Part shown: one piece after another, positions 23,322 through 32,459 of the stretch
Position numbering within the stretch: position 1 is the first letter of the stretch
Layout of the letters: every line of letters starts with the position of its first letter
Assembly (NCBI GenBank): GCA_947302715.1
Contig: CAMYVY010000006.1
Coordinates: forward strand, 28,236-92,235
DNA: 64,000 nt
Reading direction: 5' to 3'
Source of the DNA: an uncultured Clostridia bacterium
GTDB lineage: Bacteria > Bacillota > Clostridia > Peptostreptococcales > Anaerovoracaceae
Program-made: the position numbers and the translations under genes
The notes under the pieces: generated by a model
What the model saw: only the letters and a program-made list of their open reading frames with translations
Databases searched by the model: none
Told to the model about the DNA's origin: nothing

Positions 23322-24674
23322 CTAACCCATGGCGAATACCGCGTGAAGGTCCTTCGCCATTTCGTATGCGCTTCGATAATCATCCATTATTTCGGTAAGC
23401 TCCTCCTCCGTAACCTCGAAACCATTTTCTTTCGCCATTTCATAGTGTTCCGGAATGACCATCTGAACATCCGACGGAAGATTCATCACATATTGATGTG
23501 TATCAGATGCTCCAATATATCTATAATTCGGAAGATCGAAATAATCCCAATCAGAGAACTCCATCAAAGCACCTATGCGCCCATAACCATCCTTAAGCCC
23601 ATATACCTTCTCTCCCATTTCCTTTGTTGCCTTATGGTAGAATGTTATACCATCTTCATCTTCCTTTATTTCCACTTTCTCAACGAACTCATTCGGAAGA
23701 TAATAATGCATGTCACCAAACTCATATTTAGTGTATTCGGACTCATCAACAAAGGTTGCATAGCCACTACTATTTTCAAACTTGTCAATATTGTATTCTG
23801 TCATCTTGAAAAAATCCATTCTCAGCGGAGTTTCTTTCCCTATGTTATTACTCTCCCAAGCTTCCAGAACGTCGTAGTCAACAGGTTCAGGTTCACCCTC
23901 GTCTTCCCATCCCCTTTCATAGATGTAGTAAACAATTCCATCCCCATCCTTGTCATAATCGTCGGGGAATGGCACATCGTTATAATCCTTCTCAAAGTCG
24001 GCCTTGTTCCATGCAGTTACACTTGCCTCATAGACGTACTCACCGGCACCTTCACTGTAAATCATAAGTGTATATGGCCAAAAATCAAGGCATAGACTAT
24101 GGTTGTGCGACGCATTGCACTTGATGTATCCGCCCGTATAGTATTCGTTATATGGAGAGTAGGACAATATTTTGGTCATTTCATCTATGAATGTATTGTA
24201 ATAATAAATCGATTCATGCTGAGCAGCCATATAGGTTTGGTCATACCTAAATATAAGTTCCTGCATGCCATCCCCGTTAACATCAAAAACGGCAAAAGTA
24301 TTGTCTTCAAAATTATTGCCAGCGCCTTCTCCGACTACGAGTTCAGTCCCATCAGGTTCCAGACTATCCATATAGATGGTCCTTAGGGCTTTTACATACT
24401 CGGCCTTCATCTTGTCCGCCCGTTCCTTTTGCTCAACGGCTTCCGCTTCAGTAATGCCGTTCCCCTCCGTTTCATTCGGTGTCGAAGCATTCTCGTTTGC
24501 AGTATTAGCAGCTTCCTCAGTTGAAGTCTCTTCGTTCTCGGAATTCTCTTCCTCAAGGTTTTCTCCAGCCTCGGATTCATTCGGACTCTCCGTGTTTTTA
24601 TTGTTACAAGAGGTCAGCGTCAAACTCAAAATCAAGATTACTATTATCGCTATAATTGAAATCCTTTTCTTCAT
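23322..24674 (-). CDS. Lipoprotein of unknown function
   Basis: The product of about 450 residues begins with a lipoprotein signal: MKKRISIIAIIVILILSL, then the lipobox LTSC near residue 23. A 70-residue disordered linker rich in Glu, Asn and Thr follows, then a folded domain with an FG-GAP-like calcium loop (FAVFDVNGDGMQELIF) and another acidic loop (DYDKDGDGIVYYI). I choose ATG 24672-24674 because GAGG lies 8 bases upstream; three in-frame starts exist further up. It is likely anchored on the outer face of the membrane. The ligand is unknown. Confidence 0.75.
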   Translation of the reverse strand: MKKRISIIAIIVILILSLTLTSCNNKNTESPNESEAGENLEEENSENEETSTEEAANTANENASTPNETEGNGITEAEAVEQKERADKMKAEYVKALRTIYMDSLEPDGTELVVGEGAGNNFEDNTFAVFDVNGDGMQELIFRYDQTYMAAQHESIYYYNTFIDEMTKILSYSPYNEYYTGGYIKCNASHNHSLCLDFWPYTLMIYSEGAGEYVYEASVTAWNKADFEKDYNDVPFPDDYDKDGDGIVYYIYERGWEDEGEPEPVDYDVLEAWESNNIGKETPLRMDFFKMTEYNIDKFENSSGYATFVDESEYTKYEFGDMHYYLPNEFVEKVEIKEDEDGITFYHKATKEMGEKVYGLKDGYGRIGALMEFSDWDYFDLPNYRYIGASDTHQYVMNLPSDVQMVIPEHYEMAKENGFEVTEEELTEIMDDYRSAYEMAKDLHAVFAMG

Positions 24675-24764
24675 GTCCATTACCTCACAACCAATCATGT
24701 ACCAAATTCTTTTTTATAAGTATACCAAACTTTAAAGGTAAATATCCAAAAAAGATATTTATTC

Positions 24765-24793
24765 TTGACATGTATTTCTTGTGGTGTTAATAT
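24765..24793 (+). promoter_or_regulatory. Promoter of the T-box leader
   Basis: -35 TTGACA (24765-24770), 17-base spacer, -10 TAATAT (24788-24793). Transcription should start near 24800. Confidence 0.8.
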
Positions 24794-24799
24794 AGGCGC

Positions 24800-25090
24800 A
24801 ATTAAATAATAAACCTTTGATGGAGAGTAGTAGGTTTGGAGACTTCAGAAGAGAGAGCTGCGGATGGTGTGATCGCGGACTGAAAAGGCCAAGGTGAATG
24901 GACTCCTGAGGGCGAACTGAACGAGCGGACTTCACAATACAGCTTTAGTAGGAGAGACGGAGAGTAAACTTCGTAAACAAAAATGCGTATGTTGGTACGC
25001 ACTGAGAGGGCGCGAAAGCGTCAAGCCGGGTGGCACCGCAGGATAGTATATTCAATCCTGTCCCAGCAAAATTGCAGGGACAGGTTTTTT
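24800..25090 (+). promoter_or_regulatory. Tryptophan T-box riboswitch with terminator
   Basis: The leader carries the T-box sequence GGGTGGCACCGCA (25028-25040). In stem I the specifier loop reads GAA-TGG-A with TGG at 24899-24901, the tryptophan codon. The terminator is CCTGTCCC...GGGACAGG followed by TTTTTT (25057-25090). Uncharged tRNA-Trp would stabilise the antiterminator and allow reading into trpB. The downstream gene agrees with the specifier. Confidence 0.93.
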
Positions 25091-25091
25091 A

Positions 25092-25222
25092 TGTCCTGCC
25101 CAAATCTATGATTTGGCGCGCAGGACAAACGCAACCAGTTGCCCAAGAGTACGAGTGCAGCGAAGTACGATTGGCCGCAACTGTCTGTGGCAAATGTCCT
25201 GCCCAAATCTATGATTTGGCGC
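25092..25222 (+). repeat. 28-bp direct repeat with hairpin in the trpB leader
   Basis: The 28 bases starting TGTCCTGCCCAAATC occur identically at 25092-25119 and 25195-25222. Each holds the hairpin CCAAATC-TAT-GATTTGG. Both lie between the T-box terminator and the trpB start, in the read-through transcript, and are not explained by the T-box. Confidence 0.8.
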
Positions 25223-25324
25223 AGACTACAACAAAAACCAACACTCCTGTCCGAATCAAGTGAACGTATGTCGAACACTTGGATAAATTGCCGAACAGAC
25301 AAAAGGCCATAGGAGGTAAAGAAA

Positions 25325-26698
25325 ATGACAACTGAAAAAATCCCTTATAAGATTTATCTTGAAGAACATGAGATGCCCACACATTATTACAACCTGAGAG
25401 CAGACATGAAGAAGAAGCCCGCGCCGTTACTTAACCCGGGAACCGGGCAGCCGCTAACCTTCGAGGAGATGCAGCCCATCTTTTGCGACGAGCTGATCAA
25501 ACAAGAACTTGATGATGAAACCCAAAATGTACCAATACCTCAGGAGATCAGGGACTTCTACAAGATGTACAGGCCCTCTCCCTTGGTAAGAGCTTATTGC
25601 CTGGAGGAACGCTTAGATACTCCGGCAAAGATATATTACAAATTCGAGGGAAACAACACCAGCGGATCTCACAAACTGAATTCTGCAATTGCTCAGGCCT
25701 ATTACGCCAAGCAGCAAGGCCTAAAGGGAATAACAACAGAAACAGGAGCAGGTCAATGGGGTACCGCCCTTTCCATGGCTTGCAGCTACTTCCAACTTGA
25801 TTGCAAGGTCTACATGGTAAAAGTTAGCTATGAACAAAAACCATTCCGCCGTGAAGTTATGAGAACCTACGGTGCTTCGATTACACCATCCCCGTCCGAC
25901 ACAACGAACATCGGCCGCAAGATTTTGGAGGAATTCCCCGGAACAACTGGTTCCCTCGGATGCGCCATTTCAGAGGCAGTAGAAGTTGCAACAACCAACG
26001 AAGGATATAGATACGTACTGGGGAGTGTTTTGAACCAGGTGCTCCTACATCAAAGTATCATCGGTCTTGAAACAAAAACCGCAATGGACAAGTATGGAAT
26101 CAAGCCGGACATGATTATTGGCTCAGCCGGCGGTGGCTCAAACCTCGGCGGATTAATTGCTCCGTTCATGGGAGAAAAGCTGAGAGGCGAAGCCGACTAT
26201 CAGATTATCGCAGTAGAGCCTGCCTCCTGCCCGAGCTTCACAAGAGGAAAATACGTCTATGACTTTGCTGACACTGGAAAAGTCTGTCCTCTGGCAAAGA
26301 TGTACACCTTGGGCTCCGGATACATCCCTGCACCGAACCATGCGGGCGGTCTCCGCTATCACGGCATGAGTCCAATTCTCTCGGAGATCTACGATCAAGG
26401 TCTCATGGAAGCACGTGCAGTTGCTCAGACCGATGTATTCGAGGCAGCCGAGGAATTCGCAAGAGTAGAGGGTATCCTCCCCGCTCCTGAATCCGCTCAC
26501 GCCATCAAGGTCGCCATCGACGAAGCCAAAAAATGCAAAGAGACCGGTGAGGAAAAAACCATCGTGTTCGGTCTCACAGGAACAGGTTATTTCGACCTCG
26601 TTGCATATCAAAAATACAACGACGGCGTTATGGATGACTACGTTCCAACCGACGAAGAGATTGCAGCAAGCCTCGCAACAGTCCCTCAGATCGGATAA
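25325..26698 (+). CDS. trpB: Tryptophan synthase beta chain, TrpB2 type
   Basis: TrpB joins indole and serine to tryptophan with PLP. The 457-residue length and N-terminus place it in the TrpB2 branch, which usually lacks a TrpA partner. The PLP lysine is in GSHKLNSA near residue 118, followed by TETGAGQWGTALS near 139, and the phosphate-binding loop is GSAGGGSNLGG near 263. There is no trpA or other trp gene next to it. With the tryptophan T-box in front, it probably salvages external or recycled indole when tryptophan is short. GGAGGTAAAGAAAATG sets the start. Confidence 0.94.
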   Translation: MTTEKIPYKIYLEEHEMPTHYYNLRADMKKKPAPLLNPGTGQPLTFEEMQPIFCDELIKQELDDETQNVPIPQEIRDFYKMYRPSPLVRAYCLEERLDTPAKIYYKFEGNNTSGSHKLNSAIAQAYYAKQQGLKGITTETGAGQWGTALSMACSYFQLDCKVYMVKVSYEQKPFRREVMRTYGASITPSPSDTTNIGRKILEEFPGTTGSLGCAISEAVEVATTNEGYRYVLGSVLNQVLLHQSIIGLETKTAMDKYGIKPDMIIGSAGGGSNLGGLIAPFMGEKLRGEADYQIIAVEPASCPSFTRGKYVYDFADTGKVCPLAKMYTLGSGYIPAPNHAGGLRYHGMSPILSEIYDQGLMEARAVAQTDVFEAAEEFARVEGILPAPESAHAIKVAIDEAKKCKETGEEKTIVFGLTGTGYFDLVAYQKYNDGVMDDYVPTDEEIAASLATVPQIG

Positions 26699-26715
26699 AA
26701 ATGCAGAAATAGGTA

Positions 26716-26904
26716 ACCTGGTGCGTAAAGTTTGCGATTCCGCAGAAGCATAGAAATACACCGGAAATAAAAGAAGACTTTCGTTTGGAATGTGGAAGTG
26801 TCTGAGCCCGCAGGGCGAGTTTTCCACATTCCCGAAAGTCCTTTTTTTATTGATGGTTGTATTTCATGCTTCGAGGACCTAGCAAACTTTATGCACCAGG
26901 TTGC
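26716..26904. repeat. Long inverted repeat after trpB
   Basis: Outer arms AACCTGGTGCGTAAAGTTTGC and its inverse copy at 26882-26902 differ at one base. The next segments inward also pair (GAAGCATAGAAATAC with GTATTTCATGCTTC), and the centre is the trpB terminator hairpin. Altogether about 190 bases fold as one interrupted hairpin. Confidence 0.75.
26776..26849 (+). terminator. Terminator of trpB
   Basis: A long stem GACTTTCG...GGAATGTGGAA with TTCCACATTCC...CGAAAGTC and a GC-rich loop is followed by CTTTTTTT. It forms the core of the 190-base inverted repeat. Confidence 0.85.
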
Positions 26905-26918
26905 GTATTACAGCAACT

Positions 26919-28514
26919 TTATTCATCAATTTGTTCTTCAGCGTAGTTTGGCGATGCGAAGCCTCGAATGGAGCCATACCCGATAGGTATATAGCGACGT
27001 CCCACAGTACCGTTGGTACCTCCGTTAGGTGTATAATTTCCCTCTAATACACAAATCGTACCCGTAGCATTTCCATGCTCATCCATTCCTGTTACTGTCG
27101 CGTATTCAACAATACCTATATGGCTTGCGCCCCAATTGTTTGGCTGGGTGCTTTTGCCCCAATTATAGATTATTATATAGCCAGGTTCGGGCGTAATGGT
27201 ACCATCTTCTATCCAGATTCCTTTTCTTCTGAATATATCCAAGTGTCTACCAACACCACATTCCCTGCCAATGAAATCCACGCAACCGGCTTTAATGGCA
27301 GCAGCAGTTACACAGGTATCACACCATTCATCCGTATAGAGAACCTTGTAACCAACAGGAAGCGGCAGATAGCTATTATACAAATCTATTATCGCCTTAT
27401 GCTTGCCACTTATTTCATCATATCCAAGCCAACCTCTCATCACATTGAGAATATCATCTACAGTTCCCACATCCTGCCTGGGTTTGCTCGGGTCTATATT
27501 CCTGTACCATTCCATTATCTTCTCGACAGTGTCTTGAGAAATGGCCAATTCTCCACCAAGAGTATAGCTTTTTAAGGCGCCTTTGCTCCTTACATATTCA
27601 TTTGCCTTTTCATATCCCCTATCGTTCACCAAGAGAATCGGTGACTCGAAATACATAGCCAAAGGTGCACCGGAAAGTCCGTCCGGAAAATTCATACCGT
27701 TTGTTAAGAAAATGGTCTCCTGGTTTGAAGGGAAGAATTCATCGGCAACCAATTTAGATGTGTCGAATCTGTTTTCCCCACCAATGCGGACCGTGGTTGC
27801 TATCATACCGGCTCTGACAGCAACCGGAATTCCAACCGCAGATGTTCCACCTATGATGTAAATCTTACTGGGTCTCATGGATTCAAGGAGTTTTATCTGG
27901 TCTATAGTGAAGTAGGTATCCACAAGCAGAATAGGAAGCCCTGTCGCAGATGCGGAAAGATTATCGGCAAAGCCCTTGCCACTGCATATTAGAACCTCTC
28001 CACCTCTCGGCATGTTGGCATTCAGTATTTCATAATTTGTGCCATATCGGTTTATTCCCGCATAGCGCTCACTCTTGATTCCCGAATTCGTAAGCCTCTC
28101 TTCGAAGCCCTTGCTGACGGCGTATTCGCCACCAAGCATATAAACGGTTCCATTTGCCCTGAGATGAGTCCTTATATAGTTAAATACCTCTATCTCTCTT
28201 TCCGAATTAATCAAGAGTACAGGAGCATCTTTTTCATAAGCAAGGTAGCTGCCGGAGAGTGCATCGGGATATGTTTCACCGTTTGCTACGATAATTGAAT
28301 CGAAGGTCCCAAATCTCTTTGCTAAATTATCAGCAATCTCAAACGAGGTGTCATATCTTGTCGCTCCGTATATTCTGTAATTACTAGTTGTCACCTTTAC
28401 ACTCACATCAGCATTTGATACACACGGTGGAATTAATGACAAAAAAAGCGCAGCCACAACTAAAGTAGCAACGCATCTCCTAATATGCTTCATAGTTAAA
28501 ACTCTCTTTCCCAT
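26919..28514 (-). CDS. Secreted CWB2 cell-wall protein with C-terminal CHAP-like amidase domain
   Basis: A 531-residue exported protein. A signal peptide (ATLVVAALFLSLIPP) spans about residues 15-35. Three cell-wall-binding-2 repeats follow, from about 45 to 345, marked by RYDTSFEIADNLA, RYGTNYEIL and RFDTSKLVADEFF. From about 365 to 520 is a CHAP/NlpC-type domain with the candidate catalytic Cys in EWCDTCVTAAAIKAG and His in WGASHIGIVEYA. CWB2 repeats hold proteins to the wall through polymers, and the last domain likely cuts peptidoglycan. AGGGGATACAT precedes the first ATG; an ATG at codon 8 also fits. Confidence 0.88.
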   Translation of the reverse strand: MGKRVLTMKHIRRCVATLVVAALFLSLIPPCVSNADVSVKVTTSNYRIYGATRYDTSFEIADNLAKRFGTFDSIIVANGETYPDALSGSYLAYEKDAPVLLINSEREIEVFNYIRTHLRANGTVYMLGGEYAVSKGFEERLTNSGIKSERYAGINRYGTNYEILNANMPRGGEVLICSGKGFADNLSASATGLPILLVDTYFTIDQIKLLESMRPSKIYIIGGTSAVGIPVAVRAGMIATTVRIGGENRFDTSKLVADEFFPSNQETIFLTNGMNFPDGLSGAPLAMYFESPILLVNDRGYEKANEYVRSKGALKSYTLGGELAISQDTVEKIMEWYRNIDPSKPRQDVGTVDDILNVMRGWLGYDEISGKHKAIIDLYNSYLPLPVGYKVLYTDEWCDTCVTAAAIKAGCVDFIGRECGVGRHLDIFRRKGIWIEDGTITPEPGYIIIYNWGKSTQPNNWGASHIGIVEYATVTGMDEHGNATGTICVLEGNYTPNGGTNGTVGRRYIPIGYGSIRGFASPNYAEEQIDE

Positions 28515-28697
28515 TATGTATCCCCTTAACTTTGGAAGTTTATTTTAACACACTTTCTTTAATCAAACAACCTACGGATTGTATTATCAAAATCGACTCA
28601 ATGTCAGTCAAGAGTATATTTACTTTTGTAATAAGATGCGGTATATGATAAAATACTTTTAATTAAGTTAGTTCTTTTTCTTTGGGGATGGGATTTC

Positions 28698-29549
28698 ATG
28701 TTTAATTTACAAAACCTAATTGAAATAATCAAAGCAGTTCTTTATGGAATTGTAGAGGGAATCACAGAATGGGTTCCCGTAAGCAGCACCGGGCATTTGA
28801 TTTTGTTGAGCGATATCGTGCCCATGAAGGTCAGCGCAGACTTCTGGAACGTGTTTTTGGTTGTCATTCAGCTTGGCGCAGTAGTCGCCGTAGTGGTGTA
28901 TTTCTGGGACAAAATCTGGCCATTTAACACCAAGGTCAAAAGCAAGCCGTTCATACGATACGATGTGATGAACCTCTGGGTGAAGATAGTTGTGGCTTGC
29001 ATTCCCGCAGTGATTGCCGGTCTTTTGTTTGATGACTGGGTGGATGAACATCTTTACAATTCAACCGTCGTATCCATAATGCTGATACTTGTCGGTGTCG
29101 CATTCATTATAGTCGAGAATCGCTACAAAAGCGCAAGCGTCGAGCCAAGGGTCAAAACTCTTAGAGAGCTAAGCTATAAGGACGCCATAATAATTGGACT
29201 TTTCCAAGTTGTAGCAGCACTGCTCCCCGGAACATCCAGGTCCGGATCAACCATAATTGGTGGACTTATGATCGGAATCGATAGGGTAATTGCCGCGGAA
29301 TTCACATTCTTCCTCGCAATCCCTGTCATGTTTGGAGCGAGCTTCCTAAAGCTCCTCAAATTCGGATTTAATTTCCTTCCAATTGAAATCGTCTTGCTTC
29401 TGGTTGGCTGCCTGGTCGCATTCTTCGTGTCACTTGTCTGTATCAGATTCCTCATGAGCTACGTAAAAAAGCACGATTTCAAGGTCTTCGGATACTACCG
29501 AATCGTTCTTGGAATAATCGTGCTTGCATATTTTCTTATTAAGAGATAG
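28698..29549 (+). CDS. uppP: Undecaprenyl-diphosphate phosphatase
   Basis: UppP (BacA) dephosphorylates undecaprenyl diphosphate at the membrane, recycling the lipid carrier of wall synthesis. The 283-residue product has the two family signatures: EGITEWVPVSSTGHL near residue 20 and PGTSRSGSTIIGG near 175, and about eight membrane segments. GGGGATGGGATTTC precedes the ATG. It is transcribed away from the CWB2-amidase gene, from a shared 183-bp region. Confidence 0.96.
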   Translation: MFNLQNLIEIIKAVLYGIVEGITEWVPVSSTGHLILLSDIVPMKVSADFWNVFLVVIQLGAVVAVVVYFWDKIWPFNTKVKSKPFIRYDVMNLWVKIVVACIPAVIAGLLFDDWVDEHLYNSTVVSIMLILVGVAFIIVENRYKSASVEPRVKTLRELSYKDAIIIGLFQVVAALLPGTSRSGSTIIGGLMIGIDRVIAAEFTFFLAIPVMFGASFLKLLKFGFNFLPIEIVLLLVGCLVAFFVSLVCIRFLMSYVKKHDFKVFGYYRIVLGIIVLAYFLIKR

Positions 29550-29569
29550 TGACTAAGAGGGATTTCAAA

Positions 29570-30703
29570 CTATCCGAGTATACTTGTAACGTTCTTTAGC
29601 TCCTCACGGATGGAAATGTGCTGTGGACATACCTCCTCGCAGGCACCACATTCAATACACTCCGCCGCTTTCTTGCGCCCCTTGTTCTCTACAAGGAATT
29701 TTTCACGACCCCTTGCGGTATCAATATTGTTGTACATCTTGTATAGGTTGAGCGCTGTAAAGGAGCCTGAAATTCCGATTTCCATCGGGCATACCTTTGC
29801 ACAGTAATCGCATTGCGTGCAAGGTATCACCGGAATCTTCGCCATCTCTTCTCGAGCCTTTTCTATGACCGCTCTTTGTTCGTCGGTAAATCCGTTAAAA
29901 TCCTTCATGAACGAGAGGTTATCGTCCATCTGCTCAATGCTGCTCATTCCCGAAAGAACAGTCAATACTCCCGGAAGGTCTGCGGCGAATCTGATTGCCC
30001 AGCTTGCAAAAGAAGAATCCGGTTCAGCATCCAGGAACACCTGCCTTACGGTCTCAGGCGGATTCGCCAAGTTTCCACCCTTAACGGGTTCCATGACTAC
30101 AATGGGTTTGTTATGCTTTCTTGCCACTTCATAGATTGCTCTTGATTGAATGGCTGAATCTTCCCAATCAGCGTAGTTTATCTGAAGCTGTACGAATTCC
30201 GCTTCAGGATGCTTTGTCAGAATCTCGTCGAGCTCCTCAGGCCCCGCATGGAAGGAAAAACCCAGATGCTTTATGAGTCCCTCTTCCTTCTTTTCAAGCG
30301 CCCAATTCCATATATCCAAGTCATCAAAGACCTGTGTTCTATGCTCTCCCAGATTGTGGAGGAGATAGAAATCAAAATATCCTGCGCCGCTTCGATTAAG
30401 TGACGTTTCAAATTGCTTAATAGCATCCTCTTTGGTTTTGCATTCATACCAAGCAGCCATTTTTGTCGCAACAGTGAAGCTTTCTCTTGGATGTCTATCT
30501 ATCAAAGCTTCCTTCATGGCTAATTCGCTACCGTCATAGATCCATGCTGTATCAAAATACGTAAAGCCTGCTTCAAGAAATTTGTCCACCATGACTTTCG
30601 TCTGTTCGATATCTATGATTTCTTTATCTTCGGCATCCTTGGTCTTGGGGAGTCTCATTAGACCGAATCCCAATTTCTTAATATCTTCTCCTAAATACGA
30701 CAT
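29570..30703 (-). CDS. Aldo/keto reductase with C-terminal ferredoxin domain
   Basis: A 377-residue protein with an aldo/keto reductase barrel (GFGLMRLP, then YFDTAWIYDGSE near residue 50 with the Asp/Tyr pair, ATKMA with Lys near 83, and LLHNLG with His near 118). A C-terminal two-cluster domain follows (CTQCDYCAKVCP near 296 and CIECGACEEVCP near 353). This fused type is common in anaerobes and probably couples ferredoxin-like clusters to reduction of a carbonyl compound. The substrate is unknown. It stands convergent to uppP. Confidence 0.9.
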   Translation of the reverse strand: MSYLGEDIKKLGFGLMRLPKTKDAEDKEIIDIEQTKVMVDKFLEAGFTYFDTAWIYDGSELAMKEALIDRHPRESFTVATKMAAWYECKTKEDAIKQFETSLNRSGAGYFDFYLLHNLGEHRTQVFDDLDIWNWALEKKEEGLIKHLGFSFHAGPEELDEILTKHPEAEFVQLQINYADWEDSAIQSRAIYEVARKHNKPIVVMEPVKGGNLANPPETVRQVFLDAEPDSSFASWAIRFAADLPGVLTVLSGMSSIEQMDDNLSFMKDFNGFTDEQRAVIEKAREEMAKIPVIPCTQCDYCAKVCPMEIGISGSFTALNLYKMYNNIDTARGREKFLVENKGRKKAAECIECGACEEVCPQHISIREELKNVTSILG

Positions 30704-30789
30704 CTCTCACACTCCATTCACTTCACGCATAGATGAATTTATTTGTCATATAGTCTTCAGATGCTAGTTTTCATTAGGTATTATATCAT

Positions 30790-31563
30790 TTACTTTTTAA
30801 TTAGTTCAACAAAATTGATGTTCTTTCCCGCTTCCTTGAATTTGGTTTCATATTCCGTCATCGGTGAAATATTCGCCCAATCGGAATTATGTAGATCGCG
30901 GGTCAATGCTGAGATATCCAATCTTCCTGTGCCGCCCATCCTGTCGCATCTTCTATTATACTCTTCAATTTCTTCAATCGTGAAATCGAAAAAACCATCG
31001 TTGTCGGTCTTGATCCTGATGAATCCCCCCGAAGATAAGGCCTTGCTGTACTGCTCCAAGCGGTCCCTATACGTGAGTCTCCTCTTTGCATTTTTCCTTT
31101 TGGGCCAAGGATCGGAAAAGTTGAGATAAATACCGTCAACCTCTTCATCAGAAAACCAGGTTCCCAAATCGAAGACAAAGTCCAAAATGAAACGTACGTT
31201 ATTTAAGTCAAGCTTCCTCGCCTTATCCGTCGCTCGAATAATAACGCTCGAGAATCCTTCGATAGCAACGAATAAATCATCGGGGTTCATCTCAGCCAAG
31301 CTCGTTATAAACTTCCCCTTACCGCAACCAATTTCGACAAAGAGTTTTCTGTCGCTCGTTTTGTCGCTCGTTTTGTCGCTTGCCCTGTCGCTCGTTTCGA
31401 TTCGCGGAGCGTTCTCATTGCATTCAGAATCAGACTTCGAGGAGTTATTTGAATCAAAAAAGACACTTCTCCACATTCCTCGCTTTTCCTCAGGGGAATC
31501 AATGAGAAGGTCGTAATAATCCAAAAGCTTATTCTCAATGTCTTTGATTTTTCTCTGTCGCAT
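30790..31563 (-). CDS. trmB: tRNA (guanosine(46)-N7)-methyltransferase
   Basis: TrmB methylates G46 of tRNA using SAM. The 257 residues include the SAM motif FVEIGCGKGKF near residue 76, the family signature NFSDPWPKRKNAKRRL near 148, and a C-terminal YETKF. N-terminally, between about residues 58 and 73, is an insertion SDRASDKTSDKTSDRK, coded by a 12-bp repeat at 31350-31397. It sits just before the first strand of the methyltransferase fold, so it is probably a flexible loop. The gene stands alone behind the aldo/keto reductase gene's orientation. Confidence 0.94.
   Translation of the reverse strand: MRQRKIKDIENKLLDYYDLLIDSPEEKRGMWRSVFFDSNNSSKSDSECNENAPRIETSDRASDKTSDKTSDRKLFVEIGCGKGKFITSLAEMNPDDLFVAIEGFSSVIIRATDKARKLDLNNVRFILDFVFDLGTWFSDEEVDGIYLNFSDPWPKRKNAKRRLTYRDRLEQYSKALSSGGFIRIKTDNDGFFDFTIEEIEEYNRRCDRMGGTGRLDISALTRDLHNSDWANISPMTEYETKFKEAGKNINFVELIKK
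31350..31397. repeat. 12-bp in-frame repeat inside trmB
   Basis: Four units of TGTCGCTCGTTT (plus strand; the third has three changes) encode the repeated SDKT/SDRA tetrapeptide. The period is a multiple of three, so changes in copy number would keep the frame. Confidence 0.85.
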
Positions 31564-31606
31564 TATCTATTCTTAATTATTGCATTTAATATTAGTTATT
31601 TAATCA

Positions 31607-32419
31607 TCATATAACTGCGGTGAGGAATATCCTCGACAGCACCACGCATGCCAAAAGGACAATCATACATATTACAGCAAACACGTCATTTTTACCGAAG
31701 TGAATTGCGTTCATTCTCGTTCGGCCCTTTCCCCCTCTGTAGCAACGAGCTTCCATCGCCATCGCAAGGTCTGACGCTATATGAAACGCGCTGATAAAGA
31801 GCGGAATCAAAATGGGGATAAGCGCTTTTGCTCTTTGAATTATGTTCCCGGATTCGAAGTCCGCACCCCTGGCTTGCTGCGCCTTCATGATCTTATCCGT
31901 CTCTTGCAAAAGTGTCGGAATAAATCTGAGTGCAATCGACATCATCATCGCAACCTCGTGTGTCGGAAGTCCCAGCTTACCGAGCGGCCACATCAGTTTT
32001 TCCAAGCCGTCCGTTAGCTCTATTGGTTTTGTCGTCAAGGTCAAAAGCGAGCTCGCTATAATGAGAAGTATAAGTCTGATTCCCATAAAGCATGCTCTAT
32101 ATATACCTTCGACAGTAATCTTTAGGAATTTCCATTTCCAGATTACCTCGCCGTCAACCATAAAGATATTAAGCAAGAACGTAAATGCAAGGATTATGAA
32201 AATGGGTTTAAGTCCTCTAAGAATAAAAGAAAGTGGCACCCTCGATATCGAAACAACGATTCCAAGTGCAACTCCACATATAACAAAACCCCAGAAATTA
32301 TTAACAATAAAAAGCTCCACAATGAAAACTATTGCGGCTATTATCTTTGTTCTCGGATCCAGTTTATGAATCGGAGATTCCGAGGCGTAATATTGTCCAA
32401 GTGTAATGTCTCTAATCAT
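31607..32419 (-). CDS. ecfT: Energy-coupling factor transporter transmembrane protein EcfT
   Basis: EcfT is the scaffold that links the two ATPases to the substrate-binding S protein in ECF vitamin importers. The 270-residue product has about six membrane segments, and the coupling motifs are visible as KAQQARGADFESG near residue 185 (an AxxARG motif) and AMEARCYRGGKGRT near 218 (a second ARG-type motif, here ARC). It is the last gene of the operon S-A1-A2-T, 40 bases after ecfA2. AAGGAATACTTT precedes the ATG. Confidence 0.93.
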   Translation of the reverse strand: MIRDITLGQYYASESPIHKLDPRTKIIAAIVFIVELFIVNNFWGFVICGVALGIVVSISRVPLSFILRGLKPIFIILAFTFLLNIFMVDGEVIWKWKFLKITVEGIYRACFMGIRLILLIIASSLLTLTTKPIELTDGLEKLMWPLGKLGLPTHEVAMMMSIALRFIPTLLQETDKIMKAQQARGADFESGNIIQRAKALIPILIPLFISAFHIASDLAMAMEARCYRGGKGRTRMNAIHFGKNDVFAVICMIVLLACVVLSRIFLTAVI

Positions 32420-32459
32420 TAAAGTATTCCTTAAATGAGCAAACTGTCACGCGTATAAT

